A stretch of 64,000 bases of DNA, from NCBI GenBank assembly GCA_022495995.1, contig JAFEMH010004916.1:121899-185898 (forward strand). The letters run 5' to 3'. Position 1 is the first letter of the stretch; every line of letters starts with the position of its first letter. Below are positions 56,935 through 64,000 of this stretch, piece after piece. The translations under genes were made by a program, and so were the position numbers. A model generated the notes under the pieces. It had not been told where the DNA came from. It worked only from the letters and a program-made list of their open reading frames with translations, and did no database searches. This stretch comes from Adenophora triphylla var. japonica. Its lineage: Eukaryota > Streptophyta > Magnoliopsida > Asterales > Campanulaceae.

Positions 56935-58009
56935 CTTCACATAATTGGAGAATTCTCAGAAGGAACATATCCAAGTTTATTAGTCTACGGAGATTTGAGA
57001 AATTCTCACTTAAGCAATGCATGCATAAATTAAAGAAGTCAAAGTTCCCCTTTCTCTCAAATAAAAACTCTTCATATTGCTTGAACAATCATGTGCTAGG
57101 AACTTTAAAGGGGGGGAATGCTAATACAAAGGGGGAATTAAGTGGAGGCGAGAATGGTACAGATATTGTAAAGCAAAAACTTTTGGATTCTTTGGATATA
57201 TTGGTTATTCTCATATCTTGTGAGGCCATTCTTTGCGCGCTAACTTCTATGTAACTCGAAAGTGAGCATGGGAAAAAGGAGGTGTTCTATTATCGAAGTC
57301 AACTGGGAGAAGCTAATGACACAATCCATTAGGTCCTTGAAAGATCAAAATTATCATTTATTGAATGAAGCATCCTGCGAGAAAGATATTGACTAATAGA
57401 ACTTTTGGATTCTCAAGAGTCGCTTCGTAGAAAGGAAATGGGATAAGGCCATTAGAAAATCTTGGAGCACCATCAAAAATTCCTGTGAGGAAATCCTGGA
57501 CAATGCAAGGTGGTCGGATGCAGAAATCGTCAAGTTTGCATCCAGAAAGGATCCAATATGAGCATTACCGAGGAGAACCAATCAAAAATAAAAATTGTTG
57601 TTGAACCAACCAGACAAAAATTCTGAATGTTTTAAAAAACTCAATGAGGAATAGATAAACAACCAAACACTATATTCCAAAAAACCAAGAATTAAGAATA
57701 CTACCTGAAGCAAGAACATATTGCATCAAATTTTCAAAGATAAATGGTTGTATTCATCTTAAAATAGAAAAAATGTTATTAAAAAAGAAGTGTGTTCAAT
57801 ATAACTGCAATCAACACCCATTCACTCAACCACACCCGATTATGATATAATACAATCTTACAAAAGCAAAAAACGATAGAAAAAAAAAATTAAGAATTTT
57901 ACGATTAATTTCAGTAATTATCAGAAAAACGGATACGAAATTGTAGACCTAAACCCATGAGACACGTGTATTGGGAGGCAAAGTATGAAAAGATTGAGCA
58001 AACTTACGG

Positions 58010-58330
58010 GTTAAGAAGTAAAACCACCATGCTCCCCGTCACTGCCGTCGCTCCCCCTATCCCCTTCCACTGCTTCGAAGGCGCACCACCGCACTCCGCC
58101 TCATTCATCACTTCTCCGCCATGAAACTAAACCCCACAAATCAACCGAAATTCAACTCTCACATACCCACCTAGAAATCTAACCTCATACCCGGATGTTC
58201 TCAGATCTATTCGCACACTCGCCGGCGAATAGAGGAAGACAGATTAGAATTCGGATTGCGAAGCTTCCTCTTTGAATTCCATTAACGACATTGGCGGTGA
58301 CGGGTTTGCACTGATTGGAATTGAGAGAGA
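58010..58330 (-). pseudogene. captured first exon in Helitron D
   Basis: On the minus strand a leader with pyrimidine/GA repeats (58327-58345) and GC-rich text runs to ATG at 58108. The encoded MNEAECGGAPSKQWKGIGGA, TAVTGSMVVLLLN ends at a consensus donor GTAAGT. A short upstream ATG (MAEK, stop) precedes it. It looks like the 5' UTR and first coding exon of a host gene carried by the Helitron. Family not recognised. Confidence 0.45.
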
Positions 58331-59298
58331 GAGAGAGAGAGAGCAAGAGATAACCGGTTGTTTTCTTTCTTCTACGTTGAAAAAAAAATGAGATATGCGC
58401 AGGGGAGGTTACAGACGGTTTTAAGGAGGAGGAAGGATTTGAGCCGTTGGATCAACTCTCCAACTTTAAATCCTAGCCCCTCTTTATCCCAAGCTAAGAG
58501 ACAGTTATTTGCCCCTTGTATTGTATATTAGATATCCATATATATATATATATATATAGTATTTTACTAAATTATAATCAAGATTCCTTTGAATTGATTA
58601 CAAGAATCAAAATGAGATAAAAAAATTGAGATGGAGGGAGTACCTCTCATATACTATAAATTATTAATTAGACTTTTCATCACCTCTAATATTGAGATTT
58701 TTTTTTAAAAAATATTCCTTTTTAAATTAATATTTACCTAAATGACATAAGGGAAAATTTATGTACCAAAATGACCACTTAAAGAGAAATTGGCATTGGT
58801 AGTACCGTTTTTGGCTTGAAGTCGGCACTACCAATGCCGTTTTTGGTCAGTCAAAAGTCAGCCATTGGGAGGATTAATTGTCAAGGCGTTAATGGCATAA
58901 TTTGGATTAAGAGAAGTCGGCATTGGCAATACCGACTTCAACTAGGGTTTTAGTGAAGTCGGTACTGGCAATGCCGATTTCAGGCCATCATAAATTCCCC
59001 TCACAGCCTCTTCTTTCTCATTCTTTCATAACCATTTCTCCTTTCATAACCATTTCTCCGTCCATTTCAATTTCAGAGCTCACATTCTTCAATATTTTGT
59101 GAATTAAGCATTATTTAAGGTACATTTTATTCTTTTTTATATATTTTTATTTGTATAATGTGATTTTAAACTAGAGTTATTTGTTGTTTTTTTATATGTT
59201 TTGACTGTCGAATGAATTGATATATTTTGATTTGTATAATGTGATTTGTTACTTTTTTATATATTTTGATTGTTGAATTAATTTGTTTAGAAAAAAAT

Positions 59299-59700
59299 AT
59301 GAGTGGACTTCCACTTATTTTCATGTGCTACTGGAGAGGAGATGATGAACACCCGTGTGGAGATAATAATCTTGAACAGGGGCCGAAATTTCCACTTAGG
59401 GCAAAAACTCGTTGGAGTTACAAAAAAATGATTAGAAAGTTATATAAGAAAATGGATATAGATCCAAGGGATATTAAGCTGAAAGTTATTTGTAGATATC
59501 CTCATATGATGGACAATGGGTTTGCAAATTACATTCCGCTTGAAGTCGAGGATGATATATGTGTGAAAGTCATGTTTGATGTTTCTGCTCAATTAGGTGG
59601 GATTGGTAGCTTGCAGTTGTATATTATCATGGATTTTATGCTTTTTGATAATAATGTGCGTTCTGACGGCCCGGGATCAACAAATGCTTGGGTATCATGA
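59299..59700 (+). pseudogene. MuDR-type transposase, N-terminal domain only
   Basis: The frame encodes MSGLPLIFMCYWRGDDEHPC, FPLRAKTRWSYKKMIRKLYK, DIDPRDIKLKVICRYPHMMD, YIPLEVEDDICVKVMFDVSA and LQLYIIMDFM, 133 residues in all. This is the PB1-like N-terminal module found at the start of plant MuDR transposases (pattern MxxLPLxxYxxG..., KxxYRYP, YxPLPIxDDxDVxxMF). The zinc finger and the catalytic DDE domain that should follow are missing; the frame ends within an unrelated tail. An acceptor-like TTTGTTTAG precedes the ATG, so a 5' UTR intron is possible. It could act only as a regulator, if at all. Confidence 0.75.
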
Positions 59701-60348
59701 AATTGGTCCATCTGAAACAAACAAACAACAAAACTATTAAACTAAAATTCAGTGAAAAAGAGGCTACCCCGTTAAATATTTAACTGAAAAAGGCCAATTT
59801 TCTGACGGTTTAGTTAAGTTTTTGACAGAAGATGGCATTTTTTTTACAAAAAGACACAACTGTTAATTATTAAACTATAATTCAGTAAAAAGCCCCTTCT
59901 CGTTAAATATTTAACTGAACAACGAAAAACTCGTTACATTTCTGACAGTTCAGTTAAGTTTCTGACAGAAACTTAACATTTTCGTTAAATTTCTAACAAA
60001 ATTCGAATAAATTAAAAATCAAGTTTCATCAAATTTTAATAAATAACCTAACAACATGTATTAAGGAAACTCAACAAAAATTAACACAAATTATAGAAAG
60101 AAATATAATTAAAACACAAATTATAGAAATAAAAATCAACAAATACTAACCTTATATTTTAAAAACGTAAGTATGAATAACGTTTTTAGGATTTTGATTA
60201 AATCTTGGTTGGCTTGATGAGATCTTGGTTGGTTGGTTGGCAATGGCAGATTGAGAGATTGAGAGATAGAGAGAAGATGAGAGAAGATAGGAATGAAGGG
60301 GATGAAGGGAAGGGGCTTCGGTCAAGCACGCCTGGGACAATAAAGAAG
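59701..60348. other. M2 interior, no gene
   Basis: AT-rich DNA with CCCGTTAAATATTTAACTGAA and GACAGTTCAGTTAAGTTTCTG phrases each repeated (59770-59990). No coding sequence is seen. Confidence 0.5.
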
Positions 60349-61041
60349 AAAACGGCAATACCAATGCCGCTTTTACCTACTTTTCTAGAAAACGGCATTG
60401 GTAATGCCGACTTCACTGTAACCCTAATTGAAGTCGGTATTAGCAATGCCGACTTTACTTATAATTAATTAAAAATTACTAATTAATGCAATTAATCCTC
60501 CCCATTAATCCTCCCAATTAATCCTCCCAATGGCTGACTTTTGACTGACAAAAAACGGCATTGGTAGTGCCGACTTCAAGCCAAAAACGGTACTACCAAT
60601 GCCGATTTCTCTCAAAGTGGTCATTTTGGTACATAAATTTTCCCTTAAGTCATTTAGGTAAATATTAATTTAAAAAAAATCCTAATATTGATGCAGCAAA
60701 ATACAATTATAATAGAAATAATCTATCGAAAATATTATTGGTCTAACCCATTCCATTCCAGGTATTAGGATTTTAACAAGCCAAATGGCTACAGGGATAA
60801 AATCCAAATAATGCACACGACAATATCAATTTTATTAATTAAATCTTGATATAATTAAAATCCTAGCATAATATTTATATTACCATGAAATATTCTAGAA
60901 AACAATAAAATCCTAACAAATAATAAAACCCTAAAAATATCCTTATTACTAAACTACCTTATTATAATATAAATAAAATAAATAATAACGATAGAATAAT
61001 ACGTGGCGAGTTTTAACTAAACAAAGAAATTAAAACACATA

Positions 61042-61220
61042 CTCCTTCCGTCCCTAAAAGATTGTTCTGTTGTACATTTTGCAATTATTAAGGAAGAGCT
61101 TCATCTTCTTGTACCTTAGTAGATTTGCACTAACATTCATGCCTAAGTTTAGATATGGGACATACTTTTTTGGGACAAATCAAAATGACAAATAAGACAA
61201 TCTTTCGGGGACGGAGGGAG
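61042..61220. mobile_element. Stowaway-like MITE (179 bp)
   Basis: The ends CTCCTTCCGTCCCTAAAAGA and TCTTTCGGGGACGGAGGGAG are inverted, with TA on both sides. It sits just after a predicted splice donor (on the minus strand, GGAAA|GTA...). Confidence 0.85.
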
Positions 61221-61222
61221 TA

Positions 61223-61919
61223 CTTTCCAAAGCTCCCCAAGCATGTCAATTCTTGGCCTTCTATTCAGGGGCGGAGACAGGAATTGCCCCCGGGGGGGGA
61301 CAAGATTTCACGGGGACTCGGGGGCAGCGCCCCCGAAAAAATTTTTTCGGGTCGGAGAATAAAAAATGGGTCGGATTCATGAAATACAATATATTTTAGT
61401 TAAAAATGTAAAGAATTAAGAAATGGGAAAAGCCTAACTAATTAATTAAGATTGAAAAAATGTGAGAAAATTAGGAGAAAGAGAAAAACAAAACTGTTAA
61501 GAAAAAGAAATGGATGGAGAGAAAGAGAGAATAGCAAAGATGGAGGACAAATAAAATTAATTGAAAATGTAGGTAGCAGGGCTCGAACACAGATTTGGAA
61601 GGAAACAACAAATGCTTTAACTTCACCCCTTCTTCCGCTGAACCGCACCACTCACTATTGTTAATCTTGAAGTTAATTATATATATACATATATAAAAAA
61701 AAATATGGGGGGGGGGCAAAAAAAATTTTTTTCCACTGCATTTCCGCCGTGGGGGCGAGTGCCCCAGTGCCCCCGGCTCCGCCCCTGCTTCTATTGCACG
61801 ATCGATCATACTATTTATAATATGCACGGCCGTGTCCGCATGAAGCTGCTCACCTGGTCCTTGGTATTGTTCTGATTCTTCCTTACCATAACAACCCATG
61901 TTTGCTTCAACAATCCATC
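61223..61919 (-). pseudogene. host exon-like segment split by a hAT element
   Basis: On the minus strand, after an acceptor GATGTAG at 61920, the segment 61919-61796 reads WIVEANMGCYGKEESEQYQG, PGEQLHADTAVHIINSMIDR and AIE. After the hAT insertion (61266-61787) the frame continues GQELTCLGSFGK to a donor GTATGT-like site at about 61222. It is a single open frame of about 55 codons bounded by good splice sites, so it is probably a real exon or an exon of a dead gene. I do not recognise the protein. Confidence 0.45.
61266..61787 (+). mobile_element. non-autonomous hAT element (522 bp)
   Basis: Terminal repeats are CAGGGGCGGAG and CTCCGCCCCTG, with perfect 8-bp duplications CTTCTATT at 61258-61265 and 61788-61795. 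It has the same end type as 30849-31796, but different interior. G-runs lie near each end (61291-61300 and 61706-61715). Confidence 0.93.
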
Positions 61920-62213
61920 CTACATCAAATATGAATATATTGATTAACATAATAATTAGTGACTTTTCTCTTCTAATAAGACAATTTTTTGTATACCTAA
62001 GTAGTATTTATGAGAATTGTTATATAAACCCGTAAAATTGTTTAATAAACCCGTAATTTCATTTATTTTAAAAATGTCATCTAAGGAAATGTCTTTGTTA
62101 ACCCTAACATTTATACGGTAAATTCTATATACAAGGCATATTACATACAAGACACCAATAATGGCCAAACTATCCTTCGTGTGTCGTGTTCGAAAGGACG
62201 ACAGAAAGCCTTC

Positions 62214-62359
62214 ATGTCGTCTACTTTTACACGACATCAACTAATTGTGTAAAATATTATGTCGTATGAAATTATACGAAATTTTAATTTACTCTGTCAT
62301 TAATGTCGTACACAATCACACGATATGATGTCCTAATATCGTGTATATCCATACGACAT
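62214..62359. repeat. 'M3' hairpin cluster 1
   Basis: Four 24-bp imperfect palindromes of the form ATnTCGTnn...nnACGAnAT start at 62214, 62259, 62303 and 62336. Arms vary together, for example GTCG with CGAC or ATCG with CGAT. Confidence 0.85.
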
Positions 62360-64000
62360 ATCAAAATGAAGGTGTTCTTCGATGATTTGCAACACGATGT
62401 TAATGATACGCATATGCTATGTTATATTATTGAATTGTGTTGTTAATTGAGCAAAATTTATACACTTATACATGACAAGGAACAAACGTCATATTGGATC
62501 ATACAATATCATATAACCTATCACATTTAAGTGATACCACTTTATTTATAATCACCTAACAAATGATTGTTGTGTTATGTTTCTAATCAATAATATATTT
62601 AAAGAGGTAATTAAAACATGTTATAATGCATCATACAATATCATATATAAGCTACCACATTCATTAGGTTAATGTGATACCACTTTATTTATCAACTACC
62701 AACCGATGTTATGATGTGCATGTACTATGCTAAATTAATGAATTATGTGTTATATTTTTAATCAAGATTATATATAATGAGTTAATTAAACATGTTATAT
62801 AACGAGTTAAGTTGTTTCGATGATTTGCCAAACGGGATTAATGATAAGTTGTACATTAGAGGAATACCAACTACTCAAGATTATATATTTGAAATTATCA
62901 TATTTGTTAATCAATATTATATGTTTCTTGTTATAATAAGTTTGAAAACAAACAATGATTACATATAAGATTGAACCAACATCATACAATATCATATAAC
63001 CTACCACATTTATTTATAATTAATTTTTATTTTATTATATGGTGTGTCGTGTTGAAATACACGACATTTAGTAAGACATTTCGTATGAACAATACACGAA
63101 ATGAAACATTATATCTCGTGTATTGTTCATACGAGATAATTACCAAAAACAAAGACTATATCGTGTGGTTTTACACGATATGTACCATAGTATCTCGTGT
63201 ACATACACACGAGATACACCCTGAATAATGTCGTACACAACCACACGATATGATGTCCTAATATCGTGTATATCCATACGACATATCAAAATGAAGGTGT
63301 TCTTCGATGATTTGCAACACGATGTTAATGATACGCATATGCTATGTTATATTATTGAATTGTGTTGTTAATTGAGCAAAATTTATACACTTATACATGA
63401 CAAGGAACAAACGTCATATTGGATCATACAATATCGTATAACCTATCACATTTAAGTGATACCACTTTATTTATAATCACCTAACAAATGATAGTGGTGT
63501 TATGTTTCTAATCAATAATATATTTAAAGAGGTAATTAAACATGTTATAGTGCATCATACAATATCATATATAAGCTACCACATTCATTAGGTTAATGTG
63601 ATACCACTTTATTTATCAACTAACAACCGATGTTATGATGTGCATGTACTATGTTAAATTAATGAATTATGTGTTATATTTTTAATCAAGATTATATATA
63701 ATGAGTTAATTAAACATGTTATATAACGAGTTAAGTTGTTTCGATGATTTGCCAAACGGGGTTAATGATAAGTTGTACATTAGAGGAATACCAACTACTC
63801 AAGATTATATATTTGAAATTATCATATTTGTTAATCAAGATTATATGTTTCTTGTTATAATAAGTTGGAAAACAAACAATGATTACATCTAAGATTGAAC
63901 CAACATCATACAATATCATATAACCTACCACATTTATTTATAATTAATTTTTATTTTATTATATGGTGTGTCGTGTTGAAATACACGACATTTAGTAAGA
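62301..64000. repeat. tandem repeat, about 924-bp unit
   Basis: The block starting TAATGTCGTACACAA at 62301 recurs at 63226 and stays near-identical to the window end (for example AACACGATGTTAATGATACG in both). Copy 1 runs to 63225; copy 2 is cut by the window. Each unit has an AT-rich body and a hairpin cluster. Whether this is a satellite or a locally duplicated transposon cannot be told here. Confidence 0.9.
63044..63284. repeat. 'M3' hairpin cluster 2
   Basis: Seven palindromes of 24-25 bp start at 63044, 63078, 63113, 63158, 63192, 63228 and 63261. The outer bases alternate between GTCG, TTCG, CTCG and ATCG types, always matched by the opposite arm. Another begins at 63968. Confidence 0.88.

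Larger units (their letters stand above)
56431..58532 (-). mobile_element. Helitron D (2.1 kb) with captured gene pieces
   Basis: On the minus strand it starts TCTAATATACAATACAAGGG after an A and ends CTTTTGTGTACTAG before a T. An 8-bp-stem hairpin CCCGTGCC-AAT-GGCACGGG lies directly upstream of the end. This is a textbook Helitron 3' terminus. There is no Rep/helicase, so it is non-autonomous. The interior has exon-like segments with splice sites on both strands. Confidence 0.85.
58696..60681 (+). mobile_element. MULE 'M2' with palindrome-array TIRs (1986 bp)
   Basis: Perfect 10-bp target duplications CTAATATTGA lie at 58686-58695 and 60682-60691. Inverted ends begin GATTTTTTTTTAAA on both sides and continue for over 100 bp (TTAATATTTACCTAAATGAC, GGGAAAATTTATGTACCAAA). 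Inside each end sit 25-bp palindromic modules (AAGTCGGCATT, 3 bases, AATGCCGACTT): left starts 58787, 58819, 58914, 58956; right starts 60349, 60389, 60431, 60552, 60584. TSD length, long TIRs and the MuDR-like ORF place it in the Mutator superfamily. It lacks a catalytic transposase domain. Confidence 0.92.

Noticed and set aside
61956..62240. 94-codon minus-strand frame
   Set aside because: It overlaps the first M3 hairpins and has no recognisable domain; a chance frame.
1..64000. tRNA, rRNA or snoRNA genes
   Set aside because: I found no cloverleaf-consistent sequence. The tRNA-like matches are the primer binding sites at 21869, 26658 and 39430.

Overview
The window is nuclear DNA of a flowering plant, most likely a eudicot. 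It is AT-rich and intron-bearing, and it is packed with nested LTR retrotransposons, Mutator-like (MULE), hAT, Stowaway and Tourist DNA transposons and Helitrons. Only one clean host gene is visible, on the minus strand at 54678-55667. I cannot name the species from sequence alone.

Layout. (1) 1-1765: 3' end of a Ty1/copia element, inserted into the 3' LTR of the next element. (2) 1766-28388: a Tat/Ogre-type Ty3/gypsy element on the minus strand. Read on that strand it has a 5' LTR (26677-28388), a tRNA-Arg-type primer site, gag, protease, an integrase remnant and a 3' LTR (1766-2439). It has no recognisable reverse transcriptase. On the opposite strand (4163-9052) it carries two antisense genes, a spliced plant-mobile-domain (PMD) gene and a DUF7745-like gene, followed by hypervariable minisatellites beside the 3' LTR. 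(3) 16034-25191: a Tekay-like chromovirus derivative with 3.3-kb LTRs and a ruined pol, inserted a few codons into the Ogre gag (TSD TTACC). (4) 28389-29398: copia 3' remnant and LTR. (5) 29399-40214: a SIRE/Maximus-type copia element on the minus strand with gag, pol and an env-position ORF that is split by a hAT element. (6) 40214 to about 45.7 kb: a MULE-like element whose ends are arrays of 25-bp palindromes; it carries a PMD gene and a captured HROB/DUF4539-like gene fragment. (7) 45.7-54.6 kb: AT-rich DNA with Stowaway MITEs, four-part-consistent Helitron relics and a GC-rich foldback/Tourist-like cluster. (8) 54678-55667: the host gene. (9) 56431-58532: a 2.1-kb Helitron with exon-like captured pieces. 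(10) 58696-60681: a second palindrome-ended MULE with a 10-bp TSD. (11) 60.7-64 kb: a host exon-like segment broken by a hAT element and bordered by a Stowaway, then a roughly 924-bp tandem repeat carrying arrays of 24-25-bp hairpins.

The most notable structures are two. First, three sequence-unrelated elements (40.2-45.6, 58.7-60.7 and 62.2-64 kb) share one terminal architecture: 24-25-bp palindromic modules with TCG and CGA at fixed inner positions, spaced in two classes (about 32-36 and 40-45 bp). Second, the SIRE-type element carries about ten copies of a dyad motif with a 12-bp period, GATGTG-N6-GATGTG-N2/3-CACATC-N6-CACATC, placed in inter-domain linkers, untranslated regions and the LTR, and read in different frames. 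Both look like nucleic-acid-level systems rather than protein-coding constraint.

The Ogre-type and Tekay-like elements both pair near-identical LTRs with disabled pol genes, so they look like non-autonomous families mobilised in trans.
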